Positions 26,807 through 36,022 of a stretch of DNA of 64,000 nt are shown piece by piece. Source of the stretch: Moraxellaceae bacterium (GTDB lineage Bacteria; Pseudomonadota; Gammaproteobacteria; Pseudomonadales; Moraxellaceae); assembly GCA_029237815.1 (NCBI GenBank), contig JAQZBP010000001.1:368798-432797 (forward strand), written 5' to 3'. The position numbers and the translations under genes are program-made. Numbering within the stretch: position 1 is the stretch's first letter; each line of letters begins with the position of its first letter. A model generated the notes under the pieces. The model was not told where the DNA came from, searched no databases, and worked only from the letters and a program-made list of their open reading frames with translations.

Positions 26807-28342
26807 ATGCCGGATGCCACCGCCGCCTCGTTCCTCCATTCCCTCTCGGCCGCCTGGCACCCGACCTACGCCAACGCCCTCCTGGTCGCAGCCATCCTGA
26901 TGATGGCCCTGCAGCGGGCCCGCCCGCCGGCGCCCCACCTGGTACGCAACACGCTGATCTTCACCGCGCTCTGCGGCCTGTTCATCCTCGGGGCCGGCGT
27001 GAGCGCCTGGCTGGGCTACAGCGAGACCGCGGAGCTGCTCGATGACCTCGGCGTACTGACGCTGGGCCTGCTGGTCATCCGCCTGGCCGGGCTCACCCTC
27101 TTCCGTGTCGGGCTGCCCGCCTTCAACCTGCTGCCGCCCCGTATCCTCGAGGACATCCTCACCGTCGTGGCCTACATCGTCTGGGGGCTGGTGCGCCTGC
27201 GCTATGCGGGGCTGGACCTCGGCAGCCTGGTCGCGACCTCCGCGGTGATCACCGCCATCCTCGCCTTCGCCATGCAGGACACGCTGGGCAACATCCTCGG
27301 CGGTATCGCCCTGCAGCTCGACGACTCCATCCACATCGGCGACTGGATCAAGGTCGACGACGTCTCCGGCCGCGTGGTGGAGGTGCACTGGCGCCACACC
27401 GCGGTGCGCACGCGCAACGGCGAAGTCGTGGTGTTGCCCAACAGCCTGCTGATGAAATCCAAGTTCACCATCGTCAGCCGCGAAGACACGCCGCAATGGC
27501 GGCGCTGGGTGTATTTCTCGGTGGGCCTCGAGACGCCGCCGCAGCGCGTGATCGCGGCCGTGGAGAAGGCCGTGGGCGACGCCGCCATTGCGCTCGTCAG
27601 CCGCAATCCGGCGCCGAGCTGCGTGATCATGGAGTTCCGCGAAGGCGTCGGCCTCTACGCCCTGCGCTACTGGCTCACCGACGCGCTTGCCGACGACCCC
27701 ACAGACTCCAGCGTGCGCGTACATATCTACGCGGCGTTGCAGCGCGAGGGCTGGCGCTTCGTGCCGCCGTCCATGGACGTGCGCCTGACCACCGAGACCG
27801 ACGAGCGCGCCAACCGGCAGCGCGAGCGCGAACTTGCACTGCGTCGCAAGACGCTGCGCCGTATCGAGCTCTTCGACCAGCTCTCCGACGAAGAGCTCGC
27901 CTATGTGGCGGAATCCCTGACCTACGCCCAGTTCGCGCGCGGCGACGTCATCACGCGCCAGGGCGCCGTCGCGCACTGGCTGTACGTTCTCATCCATGGC
28001 GAGGCCGATGTCTGGTTCGAGGTCGAAGGGCATCCGCGCCGCCACCTGACCTCGCTGCCGGAAGGCAAGGTCTTCGGCGAGCGCGGCATGATGACGGGCG
28101 AGCCGCGCCGCGCCACGGTGACGGCGCGCACCGACGCCGAGTGCTATCGCATCGACAAGAAGAGCTTCGAGAAGATCATGCAGTCGCGCCCGGAACTGGC
28201 GGAAGCCTTCGCGCAGATCCTCACGGAGCGCGACAAGCAGCTGGTGGCGGTGAAGCAGGAACGCATCTCTGTCGATCACGCGCAGCAGCAGGCGCGCCTG
28301 CTGGCCAGCATCCGCAAGTTCTTCCGGCTGGAGCACTCTTAG
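26807..28342 (+). CDS. MscS-type channel with cyclic-nucleotide-binding domain
   Basis: A 511-residue membrane protein fusing an MscS-type channel to a cNMP sensor. About four helices span residues 20-140. The pore-lining and beta-domain region includes ILAFAMQDTLGNILGG near 160 and IHIGDWIKV near 182. A CNBD starts near 365 (IELFDQLSDEELAYVAE) and has FGERGMMTGEPRRATV, which keeps the Glu and Arg of the phosphate-binding cassette. The architecture is that of bacterial bCNG-type channels, which lost or weakened mechanosensitivity. AGGA precedes the ATG. Confidence 0.88.
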   Translation: MPDATAASFLHSLSAAWHPTYANALLVAAILMMALQRARPPAPHLVRNTLIFTALCGLFILGAGVSAWLGYSETAELLDDLGVLTLGLLVIRLAGLTLFRVGLPAFNLLPPRILEDILTVVAYIVWGLVRLRYAGLDLGSLVATSAVITAILAFAMQDTLGNILGGIALQLDDSIHIGDWIKVDDVSGRVVEVHWRHTAVRTRNGEVVVLPNSLLMKSKFTIVSREDTPQWRRWVYFSVGLETPPQRVIAAVEKAVGDAAIALVSRNPAPSCVIMEFREGVGLYALRYWLTDALADDPTDSSVRVHIYAALQREGWRFVPPSMDVRLTTETDERANRQRERELALRRKTLRRIELFDQLSDEELAYVAESLTYAQFARGDVITRQGAVAHWLYVLIHGEADVWFEVEGHPRRHLTSLPEGKVFGERGMMTGEPRRATVTARTDAECYRIDKKSFEKIMQSRPELAEAFAQILTERDKQLVAVKQERISVDHAQQQARLLASIRKFFRLEHS

Positions 28343-28418
28343 TGCATACGGTGCCGCCCGCTACGGCCACTGAAGCTCCCGCAGCAGAAGCTGCAACCCA
28401 GACACGAGCCCGGGGAAA

Positions 28419-29930
28419 ATGATCAGCCCTCCTTCCATGCCGAACGCCGACCTCCAGCGATCATTGATGCATTTCGCCCGGGCCGAGGCGCTTCGGCAGC
28501 AGAATCAGCTCAGCCAGGCGGCCGTGGCCTATCAGCAGGCCATCGGCGCGTGCGCGATGAATGGCGCGCCCTACGTTGCCTTCCTGAAGATGCTGCTCGA
28601 TGCGGGCAAGCTCGAGGGTGCACGGAAGCTCGTATCGGGAATGCCGCCTGCGCTGTACCAGCAGTCACGCAAGCTGCAGTTCCTGACGGCCATACTGCTG
28701 CTGCGTGAAGACGCCTACGAAGAGGCGCGCAAGATTCTCGAATCGCTCGCCGGATCGCCCGACATCAACGAGGCACAGCGACTCTTCCAGCTCGGCAGCA
28801 GTCTCGGCGGCCTGGGTCGGCTCGATGAGGCCATCGCCCACTTCACATCGGCACGGCAACTCGGCCTGGAGGACGCGTCGCTCTTCGTCGCGCTGGCGCT
28901 TGCTTACCAGAAGCAGGGGGCATTTGGCCGGGCGGAATCGCTGTACGTCGAGGCGCTCAAAAAGCTCCCTGACGACAACGACCTCAACTATGAATATGCG
29001 ATGCTGCTCTTGCGCAAAGGAGACTATGCCAAGGGATTCAAACGCTACGATCGCCGGTGGCGGGTGAGCATTACTGGCCTGCGGAAGCCGGAGTATCCGG
29101 TGCGGGAATGGCGGAACGGCCCCGCGCCCAAATCGCTGCTGGTCATCACCGAGCAGGGCATCGGTGACCAGATTGCGTTTGCGGCCCTGCTACCGTCGTT
29201 GCGAAAACAGGTAGACCGGCTCGATGTCGCGCTGGATCCGCGTCTCAACCCCTTGCTGGCAAGGGTCCTGCCCGACACCACGCTGCTGGACTACCAGAGG
29301 AGCAACCTTGTAGAGGCTGCCGGTGAATACGACGCCTGCATTTTTGCGGGCGACCTGGGCGCCGTCACCCGCGACGGTTTTGACGACCACAGTGGCTATC
29401 TCAAGCCAGACGCGGCCCGTACCGAGGCATTGCGCCACAAGTACAGGAGCCGCTTCCCCGGGAAGCGGCTGATCGGCATTTCCTGGAAGAGCCCAAAGGC
29501 ACCGCTGGACGCCTGCAAATCCATCCCCATCGAACAGCTGGCGGGGATACTGGGCACGCCGGATTGCCAATTCATCAGCATCCAGTACGGCGACATTGCC
29601 GCCGACCGGGAAACACTCCACCGCCAGCTCGGCATTGACCTCCACCAGGACCTGGAGATCGACGCCCTCAACGACATCGACGGCCTGGCGGCACAGATTG
29701 CGGCCCTCGATCTGGTCATCACCATCAGCAACACGACAGCGCATGTCAGCGCCGCCCTTGGCCAGCGCACCTGGATCCTGCTCACCAAGGGGCGGGCGCA
29801 GTTCTGGTACTGGGGACTGGACCAGGACACGACCCCCTGGTACCCGACAGCGCATCTGTTCCGCGCCACCCGTGAGGGCGATTGGAGGGATGTCCTGGAG
29901 CGCGTCGAAGTGGCGCTCCGGTCTGCCTGA
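28419..29930 (+). CDS. TPR protein with GT-B glycosyltransferase-like domain
   Basis: A 503-residue protein. Residues 1 to about 205 form tetratricopeptide repeats (for example LRQQNQLSQAAVAYQQAIG and FQLGSSLGGLGRLDEAIAHF). The rest resembles the heptosyltransferase/GT41-like fold, with LLVITEQGIGDQIAFAALLP near 245 and TISNTTAHVSAALGQRTWIL near 435. Related proteins are found in glycan and flagellin glycosylation loci. No sugar genes flank it, so the acceptor is unknown. The start is uncertain between 28419 and 28437. Confidence 0.72.
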   Translation: MISPPSMPNADLQRSLMHFARAEALRQQNQLSQAAVAYQQAIGACAMNGAPYVAFLKMLLDAGKLEGARKLVSGMPPALYQQSRKLQFLTAILLLREDAYEEARKILESLAGSPDINEAQRLFQLGSSLGGLGRLDEAIAHFTSARQLGLEDASLFVALALAYQKQGAFGRAESLYVEALKKLPDDNDLNYEYAMLLLRKGDYAKGFKRYDRRWRVSITGLRKPEYPVREWRNGPAPKSLLVITEQGIGDQIAFAALLPSLRKQVDRLDVALDPRLNPLLARVLPDTTLLDYQRSNLVEAAGEYDACIFAGDLGAVTRDGFDDHSGYLKPDAARTEALRHKYRSRFPGKRLIGISWKSPKAPLDACKSIPIEQLAGILGTPDCQFISIQYGDIAADRETLHRQLGIDLHQDLEIDALNDIDGLAAQIAALDLVITISNTTAHVSAALGQRTWILLTKGRAQFWYWGLDQDTTPWYPTAHLFRATREGDWRDVLERVEVALRSA

Positions 29931-30047
29931 CCCTGCTACTGGAAAGTAGCCATCCCCTCGGGCTTGCGAACTGAAGGACAGGCTGCTGACGAAGGGGGCG
30001 GAACCCGCAGAGCATCGCCTCCGGCGCCGCAACGCTTCCTCTTGCCC

Positions 30048-30077
30048 AAAAAGCAGAACGGGGCCTGATGGCCCCGT
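30048..30077 (-). terminator. Terminator downstream of the FHA gene
   Basis: On the minus strand ACGGGGCC / GGCCCCGT (30058-30065 with 30070-30077, loop of 4) is followed within a few bases by five T (30048-30052). It ends the gspN-gspC-gspD-FHA transcript. Confidence 0.75.
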
Positions 30078-30097
30078 CCTGGCTGATCGGCGCAGGC

Positions 30098-31174
30098 TTA
30101 CTTCAGGAACATGAAGCCCGCGACGGCCGCTGCAATCACCACCACCGCGACAATGGCGAGCATCATGCCGCTACCACCCTTGGCAGGCGCCGGTGCCGCC
30201 TTGGCCGCTGCCGGAGCCGCGGACCTGGAAGCGGAAGCGGCAGGCTTCGGGGCTGAAGCCGACGCGGGAGCGGGAGCCGGACGCGGTGCAGGTGCTGCTG
30301 CCGGGCCAGGAGCCGGTGCCGGGCGAGGCGCTGCTGCCGGACCGGGGGCCGGGGCAGGCTTGGGCGCCGGAGCCGCTGCAGCAGGCGCCGCTGCGACAGG
30401 GGCCGGCGCCGGGGGCGCCACAGGCTTGGGAGCAGGAGCAGGAGCTGCGGCCGGCTTCGGTGCGGGAGCAGCCGGCTTGGGCGCGGCCATGGCCGGACGG
30501 AACTGCGTCATCTCGGCCTCGTCGAAGCTGTCCTCGGCCTCGGCCGGACCCACGGCCTTGAAGGTCATGGCATCGAACTTCACCTCGTCACCGTTCTTCA
30601 GCGTGATTTCCTCGGTGCGCTTGCCGTTGACGAAGGTGCCGTTGGACGAGCCCAGATCCTTGACCCAGAGCTTGCCGCCACGGATGGACAGTTCGGCATG
30701 GCGGCGCGAGACGTGGGGCCCGGAGATGATGATGTCGCAACCGGGGTCGCGACCAATGATCTTGGTGCCGTCGACCAGGAACATCTTGCCGGAGATGGTG
30801 CCGGTCAGTGCCTTGACCTGCCACTGCGGCAGGGCGGGCTTCTCGAGCTCGCGCTTCACCGCGGCGGGCAGTTCCGGTGCCGGCCCCTTGGACGGATCGA
30901 GCAGCTGCACATCGATCAGGTGGAAGCGCAGCACGTCGCCGGCCTTCACTTCGCGCTTGCCGCTGACCTTCTCGCCATTGACGAAGGTGCCGTTGACGCT
31001 ACCCGAATCCCAAATGAACACCTTCCCGTCCTCCTGACGGAGCTCGGCATGGAACACGCTGACGCCCTCGTCGTTGATGACGAGGCTGTTGCTCTTGTCG
31101 CGGCCAATTGAAATGCGCTGATCGACCAGCCACATGGAGGGCTGGCGGTTATCCAGGAATTGAAGTTTCAGCAT
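30098..31174 (-). CDS. Double-FHA protein with Ala/Pro linker and membrane anchor
   Basis: A 358-residue protein. Two forkhead-associated (phosphothreonine-binding) domains lie at about 1-90 (ISIGRDKSNSLVI, then SVFHAEL and GSVNGTFVNG) and 130-210 (IIGRDPGCDIIISG, VSRRHAEL, GSSNGTFVNG). A long Ala/Pro/Lys-poor-complexity linker fills about 230-335, and one helix ends the protein (residues 337-357). It looks tail-anchored with cytoplasmic FHA domains. The ATG has GGAAGG upstream. It lies 40 nt after gspD on the same strand, which suggests a link to type II secretion or to a threonine kinase elsewhere. Confidence 0.85.
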   Translation of the reverse strand: MLKLQFLDNRQPSMWLVDQRISIGRDKSNSLVINDEGVSVFHAELRQEDGKVFIWDSGSVNGTFVNGEKVSGKREVKAGDVLRFHLIDVQLLDPSKGPAPELPAAVKRELEKPALPQWQVKALTGTISGKMFLVDGTKIIGRDPGCDIIISGPHVSRRHAELSIRGGKLWVKDLGSSNGTFVNGKRTEEITLKNGDEVKFDAMTFKAVGPAEAEDSFDEAEMTQFRPAMAAPKPAAPAPKPAAAPAPAPKPVAPPAPAPVAAAPAAAAPAPKPAPAPGPAAAPRPAPAPGPAAAPAPRPAPAPASASAPKPAASASRSAAPAAAKAAPAPAKGGSGMMLAIVAVVVIAAAVAGFMFLK

Positions 31175-31213
31175 GGTGACGACCTTCCATCCGTCTTGAA
31201 TCGAGACTCAGCA

Positions 31214-33319
31214 TCAGGGCTGCGCGGGAGCTGCAGCGGGTTCCTGCGGCAAGGGCCGGGCTTCTGTCGGCACCGCCTCTTGCGCGGGGGCTTGCGGGGT
31301 CGTCTGCGGTGCCGGCTCAGCCGACTCCGCCCTTGGCTTGTACCCCTGGTAAATCGCTTCCACATTCTCGGGCAGGCGCGAGACCTTGCCGTTCCGGCTC
31401 ACCGCCATGTCCAGGGCACGAATGGCATCGTACTGGCGCTGGCCCATCTCGGCGGCACCTGCGCTGTCGAGGAGGAGCGTGGGCTGCAGGAACACCAGCA
31501 GGTTCTGTTTGGTCTTCTTGTTGCTGGTCGCCCGGAAAAGATAACCGAGAAGGGGGATATCCCCCAAGAGGGGAACCTTGCTAACCGTCCTCGTAGTGTC
31601 GTCTCTTATCAGGCCGCCGAGCACGATGGTCTGGCGGTCGTCGGCGAGCACCGTGGTCTTGATGGAGCGCTTGCTGGTGATCAGGTCGGCCGAGTTGATG
31701 CCGGTGGCCGTCGGCAGGACCGCGGACACCTCCTGCTCGATCTCGAGGCGCACGGTGCCGCCCTCGCCGATGGAGGGCTTGACCCGCAGGGTGATGCCCA
31801 CGTCCTGGCGCTCGATGGTCTGGAAGGGATTGGCCGTCGTCGAACTGGAGCTGGTGCTGGTGCCGGTGATGAACGGGACGTTCTGGCCAACCACGATCTT
31901 CGCCTCCTGGTTGTCCAGGGTCATGATGCTGGGCGTGGACAGCAGGTTGGCGTTGGTGACGCTGGCCAGCGCCTGGATGATGGCGCCGTAGAAGGTGCGA
32001 TCGCCGTTGGCGTTGGTTTCTTCCTTGCCGAAACCGAGGGTCGCCCCCTCGCTGATTGTGGTCAGGGTCGGGTCATTGGCCAGCGCCGCGGTTGCCAAGC
32101 TGGAGAGTGGCGTACCGGCTGCGGAGAAATTGATAAGGCCTACCCCTTTGGTGGGATCGCCGGCTGCCCATTGCACGCCGAGCGCGCGGGCGTCGTCGCC
32201 GGAGACCTCGACGATGGCCGCCTGGATCAGGACCTGGGAGCGACGCTGGTCGAGCTGCTCCACGACATTCATGATCTCGCGCATGAGGGCCGGGTCGGCA
32301 CGCACCACGAGGGCGTTCAGGCTTTCATCCGCGATCAGTCCGACACCATTGCCCATGGCCACCGAGACCGGGGCGGCACTGGCGCCGGACGCACCGGACG
32401 CGGCATTGCCCGTAGGCGCGCTGCGGCCACTGCTGCTGCCGCCATCACCGGATACCAGGCCCCGCAATACGTCCGCCACCTGCTTGGCAGAGGCATGCTT
32501 GAGGCGGAAGACCCTGACGCCGCCCAGCCTTTCGCTCGGCGTATCGAGCGTGGCGATCAGCTCGCGCAGACGCTTGCGTCCGCGCGGATCACCCTTTAGC
32601 AGCAGGCGGTTGGCGCGGGCATCCGCCACCACGCGAACCCGGAACAGCTGCTTGCTGTCCTTGGCGCCCGGACCAGCGCTACCGCCCGGACCGGTGAGCG
32701 ACTCCATCATCGCCACGACATCGTCCACGCGGGCGTCGCGCAGCGGGAGTACTTCGATCTCGTCACCATCGGTGGCATCGAGCTGGTCGATGATGCGGGT
32801 CAGCGAGTCGATATTGTTGGCATGGTCGGAGAGCACCAGCGCGTTGGCGCTGGGAATCGCGGCGAGGTGCGCAAACTGCGGCATCATCGGGCGCAGCACC
32901 GGCACCATGTCGACGGCATTGGTGTTTTCGAGCCGGATCACGCGCGTGACCAGGGCCTCGCCCTTCCGGCTCAGGTTCACATCCACCGGCACGCCGAACT
33001 GCTTGGCGTTCACGTCAGGAACGATCTTTACCGCAGCGCCGCTCGGCACGGCGGCAAAGCCGTTGACGCTGAGGACACCAAGGAACAGCTCATAAAGCTC
33101 GTTGGCGCTCAGCGCCTTCGTGGAAATCACCGTCACGGTGCCTTTCACGCGCGGATCCACGATGAAATTGCGCCCCGTGACCTCGGCCACTTCGGAAACC
33201 AGCGCACTGATGTCGGCATCCTTGAGGTTGACCTTCCAGGTCTTGGGCTTGGCGGCATGTGCCGGCAGCGAGAGCGCCAGCGCGAGAGCGATTGCCGCAG
33301 AGATCTTGGATACGCGCAT
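31214..33319 (-). CDS. gspD: Type II secretion secretin GspD
   Basis: Outer-membrane secretin that forms the exit channel of the type II secretion system. The product has 701 residues. A signal peptide (residues 1-22, ending AHA) is followed by the N0 domain, the repeated N1-N3 domains (about 100-330) with a Gly/Ser-rich insert, and the C-terminal secretin barrel. The barrel shows VPFITGTSTSSSSTT, VGITLRVKPSIGEGG and IVLGGLIRDD. The tail (about 650-701) is Pro/Gln/Ala-rich. It follows gspC by 3 nt. Confidence 0.94.
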   Translation of the reverse strand: MRVSKISAAIALALALSLPAHAAKPKTWKVNLKDADISALVSEVAEVTGRNFIVDPRVKGTVTVISTKALSANELYELFLGVLSVNGFAAVPSGAAVKIVPDVNAKQFGVPVDVNLSRKGEALVTRVIRLENTNAVDMVPVLRPMMPQFAHLAAIPSANALVLSDHANNIDSLTRIIDQLDATDGDEIEVLPLRDARVDDVVAMMESLTGPGGSAGPGAKDSKQLFRVRVVADARANRLLLKGDPRGRKRLRELIATLDTPSERLGGVRVFRLKHASAKQVADVLRGLVSGDGGSSSGRSAPTGNAASGASGASAAPVSVAMGNGVGLIADESLNALVVRADPALMREIMNVVEQLDQRRSQVLIQAAIVEVSGDDARALGVQWAAGDPTKGVGLINFSAAGTPLSSLATAALANDPTLTTISEGATLGFGKEETNANGDRTFYGAIIQALASVTNANLLSTPSIMTLDNQEAKIVVGQNVPFITGTSTSSSSTTANPFQTIERQDVGITLRVKPSIGEGGTVRLEIEQEVSAVLPTATGINSADLITSKRSIKTTVLADDRQTIVLGGLIRDDTTRTVSKVPLLGDIPLLGYLFRATSNKKTKQNLLVFLQPTLLLDSAGAAEMGQRQYDAIRALDMAVSRNGKVSRLPENVEAIYQGYKPRAESAEPAPQTTPQAPAQEAVPTEARPLPQEPAAAPAQP

Positions 33320-33322
33320 GTG

Positions 33323-34282
33323 TCAAAACTTCCGTTCAATGGTCACGATCTGGCCGCCGCGCTGGACTTCCACGCGCGCGGACCCGCTGGCCCGGAGCCC
33401 GGCCAGTGCGTCACGGTCCTGCCGGGGATTGCCGAGGCGGCGGCCATTCACGCTGAGGATGCGATCACCCGGCTGCAGGCCGACAGCCTGCCGCAGGTCC
33501 TCGGGCGTGCCCTCGGTGATTTCATAGCCCATGGGGCCGGCCTTCAGCCCCATCTGCTCGATAAAGGCGTCAGGCGCCGCGCTCAGGGCCTGGATGGCAT
33601 TGCCCAGCATGGCGCGGATCTCCGTGCCGGAGGCGCCGCCTTCGCCGGCATCGTCCTGCTCCGGTGCGCCACCGACTGCCGCCGGGGTACCGCCATCAAG
33701 CAGGCCGGTTTTCTCGAAGCGCAGGATTTCGCTGGCGCCATCGCCGCGGCGCAGCAGGATGCGATCGTCATGCACCTCGGCAAGGGTGGCGCCACCAGGC
33801 AATGCATCGTTGACGCGATAGACCTTGGCCGGAGCAGAAGGGTTATTACGTTCCGCCACGATGGCGGAAGACTGGGCTGCGTCGGCATTCACGAAAACGC
33901 CGGCAAGTCGCAGCTGCAGCGTGGTGTCAGGAGCATTGGCGGCCGCACCGGCCTGCGCGGCCACCGGCGCTGCGCCAAAAAGATTGTAAGAGGCCAGCTG
34001 GCCGACATCGACCGCAGGGGCTTTGCGTGCGGCCTGCGCCGGCGGCGGCACCAGCCGGGCACCGTTGTGGCCACTGGCCAGCCAGAGCAGCCCGGCAAGG
34101 GTCCAGGCGACCCAGACAGTGGCAGCCACGCGCAGGATCCGGCCGCCGACGGCCAGCAACTGCTCGCGCCCCGCTATCGCCGCCAGTCCCGCCAAGGCTG
34201 TTCCCCTTTGTTGTTTTTGCAAAGCCGCGATCATGCCACAGCCGTCCTGCATCACTGATTGCAATTTGCGTATCCGGCGCAT
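33323..34282 (-). CDS. gspC: Type II secretion inner-membrane protein GspC
   Basis: Bitopic protein that links the inner-membrane platform to the secretin. One helix (ILRVAATVWVAWTLAGLLWLA) lies near residues 49-69 of the long form. The periplasmic homology region contains LRLAGVFVNADAAQSSAIV, and a C-terminal PDZ domain carries YEITEGTPEDLRQAVGLQPGDRIL-type residues. The start is uncertain: ATG 34282 gives 319 residues, while ATG 34234 gives 303 and has a better ribosome-binding site (AGGACGG). Upstream gspN ends 10 nt before it. Confidence 0.9.
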   Translation of the reverse strand: MRRIRKLQSVMQDGCGMIAALQKQQRGTALAGLAAIAGREQLLAVGGRILRVAATVWVAWTLAGLLWLASGHNGARLVPPPAQAARKAPAVDVGQLASYNLFGAAPVAAQAGAAANAPDTTLQLRLAGVFVNADAAQSSAIVAERNNPSAPAKVYRVNDALPGGATLAEVHDDRILLRRGDGASEILRFEKTGLLDGGTPAAVGGAPEQDDAGEGGASGTEIRAMLGNAIQALSAAPDAFIEQMGLKAGPMGYEITEGTPEDLRQAVGLQPGDRILSVNGRRLGNPRQDRDALAGLRASGSARVEVQRGGQIVTIERKF

Positions 34283-34292
34283 CCGTCCGATA

Positions 34293-35045
34293 TCAGCGCG
34301 GCTTCTGCGTGCTGGTGACCACCACCGCGTCGGGATCAGCCCCGCTCGTACGATTGGAGTAGCGCAGCAGCCGTTCGCGGAGGCGCGTTTCTACCGTGCC
34401 ATCCGGCGCGATCCGGACTTCCGCCAGCGTGCCAGCTGCCTCCCCAAGCGTCACGACCAGCGTTTCCTTGTCTAGCCTCAGCAGCGCCTGCAGTGGTGGC
34501 AGCGTGGCCCCCTGGGGCTGGCCGCTCAGGTTGTATTGCATAGCCCCGCCGGCCCAGCGGAGACCACCCGATGCGGCGGCCCAGGCACCGTTGCCGAGCC
34601 CCTGGCGGGCGAGCATGACCTGCTCGGCCTCCAGGCTACCAGGAAGGCTCCAGCCCGGCGGCAACAGGGACTGGAAGAAACGGACCGGGACATCGCCACG
34701 CAGGCCCTGCAAGCGCCAGCCCCCCAGGCCCAGATCGACGGTGCCGCTGAGCTGGAGCGCCCCTTGGGCGCGGGTAGAGAACCCCAGCCGGCCGCGCAGC
34801 AGTCGGGAGGGCTGCAGATCCCAGCGCAGGAATCCAGCTTCCGGCCCCTGCCGGAATTCCGCCTGGCCATGCCAGAGCGTGCCGCCCCAGGCGCTCACCT
34901 GCAGGGGCAGCGAGGCAGGCACGGCCTTCTGCAACAGGCTGGCCGGCGCGCGTGCGACCAGCGCCAGGAGCAGGACAATGAATCCCAGAATCAGGTAGGG
35001 CGTGAGCGCAGGGACGTTTTCCTTACGCCTTGCGGCATCGGACAT
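34293..35045 (-). CDS. gspN: Type II secretion protein GspN
   Basis: A 250-residue accessory inner-membrane protein of the type II secretion system. One N-terminal helix (YLILGFIVLLLALVARAPAS) precedes a periplasmic domain with the GTLWHGQAEFR motif and LRWDLQPSRLLRGRLGF, both typical of GspN. Its position ahead of gspC, instead of at the end of a long gsp operon, shows that the remaining gsp genes lie elsewhere. CGAGG precedes the ATG. Confidence 0.85.
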   Translation of the reverse strand: MSDAARRKENVPALTPYLILGFIVLLLALVARAPASLLQKAVPASLPLQVSAWGGTLWHGQAEFRQGPEAGFLRWDLQPSRLLRGRLGFSTRAQGALQLSGTVDLGLGGWRLQGLRGDVPVRFFQSLLPPGWSLPGSLEAEQVMLARQGLGNGAWAAASGGLRWAGGAMQYNLSGQPQGATLPPLQALLRLDKETLVVTLGEAAGTLAEVRIAPDGTVETRLRERLLRYSNRTSGADPDAVVVTSTQKPR

Positions 35046-35147
35046 GGGGAGCCTCGAAACGGATGGTGATGGCGGGCGGCTGATGTTGTTATGGGTATGC
35101 CGCGGGCAATTATGAAAAAAAGGGAATCGCCATCAATCGGGCTTCTT

Positions 35148-35153
35148 TATAAT
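35148..35153 (+). promoter_or_regulatory. -10 box of the DUF481 gene
   Basis: A perfect TATAAT lies 58 nt before the start codon, in the divergent interval between gspN and the DUF481 gene. I see no matching consensus -35 box. Confidence 0.4.
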
Positions 35154-35211
35154 GCGGACGCTCTGAAAAGGCGAGTCCGGCTGACTCATCAAAACAAAGG
35201 AGATTCCCTTC

Positions 35212-35958
35212 ATGGTTCTGTCCCGTGCCGCCCTGTGCGTCGCCCTCCTGCTGCCGGTGACGGCACTTGCCTACCAGACTGTCGAAACGGATGCGATCAA
35301 TCCGCCCGAGCAGGGTGGTGCCGGCAGCATCACGGCCGCCATCGACGGCCGCAGCGGCAATACCGACCGCGAGAATTACACGGTGGGCGGCCGCATCGAC
35401 TACCGCGCCCGCGAGACCGACATGTTCGTGCTCGTCGAGCACAGCCGCGCCAAGACCTTCAACCAGGAAGTGGAGGACAGCAGCTGGGCGCATGCGCATT
35501 TCCGCGACGAGTTCCAGCACGGCCTCGCCGCCGAGGCCTTCGTCGACGCCCGCAAGGATGACTTCCAGCTCCTCGATGCCCGCACCCAGGTCGGCGCCGG
35601 CGCGCGCTTCACGCTGAATTTCGAGCCCGATATCCGGGCCGTCCATGCCGGCATCGGCGCCCTGCACGAATGGGAAGACCAGGCGGCCTTCGACGACCAC
35701 TACTGGCGGCTCAACACGTATCTGGTCTACAAGCGCCAGATCAACCAGCAGCTGCGCGGCCTCTTCAATCTCTACTACCAGCCCCGCCTCGATGAGGGTG
35801 ACGACTACCTCGTCTCGGCCGAAACCGCCGTACTGGTGAAGCTCGCGACCCACCTCGACCTGAAGCTGGGGGTGCGCTGGATGTACGACAGCGAGTCGCC
35901 GCTTGGCATCGACTCCGACGACACCCGCTACCTCACCTCGCTCAGCCTGGCTTTCTGA
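35212..35958 (+). CDS. DUF481 family outer-membrane protein (YdiY-like)
   Basis: A 248-residue exported protein. The signal peptide (LSRAALCVALLLPVTALA) is cut near residue 20. Barrel-like strands follow, for example GGAGSITAAIDGRSGNTDRENY, HDFRDEF-like loops, GAGARFTLNFEPD and the C-terminal YLTSLSLAF, which ends in the aromatic residue expected of an outer-membrane protein. This matches the DUF481 family of salt-induced proteins of unknown function. AAGGAG precedes the ATG. Confidence 0.8.
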   Translation: MVLSRAALCVALLLPVTALAYQTVETDAINPPEQGGAGSITAAIDGRSGNTDRENYTVGGRIDYRARETDMFVLVEHSRAKTFNQEVEDSSWAHAHFRDEFQHGLAAEAFVDARKDDFQLLDARTQVGAGARFTLNFEPDIRAVHAGIGALHEWEDQAAFDDHYWRLNTYLVYKRQINQQLRGLFNLYYQPRLDEGDDYLVSAETAVLVKLATHLDLKLGVRWMYDSESPLGIDSDDTRYLTSLSLAF

Positions 35959-35975
35959 GTACCGGGATAGAAGTA

Positions 35976-36002
35976 GAAAACGGGGCCGCGGGCCCCGTTT
36001 TC
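35976..36002. terminator. Bidirectional terminator between DUF481 and hns
   Basis: GAAAACGGGGCC / GGCCCCGTTTTC with a GCG loop lies 18 nt past the DUF481 stop and faces the convergent H-NS gene. Confidence 0.92.
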
Positions 36003-36022
36003 ATTCAGGCGCGATCCCCGGG

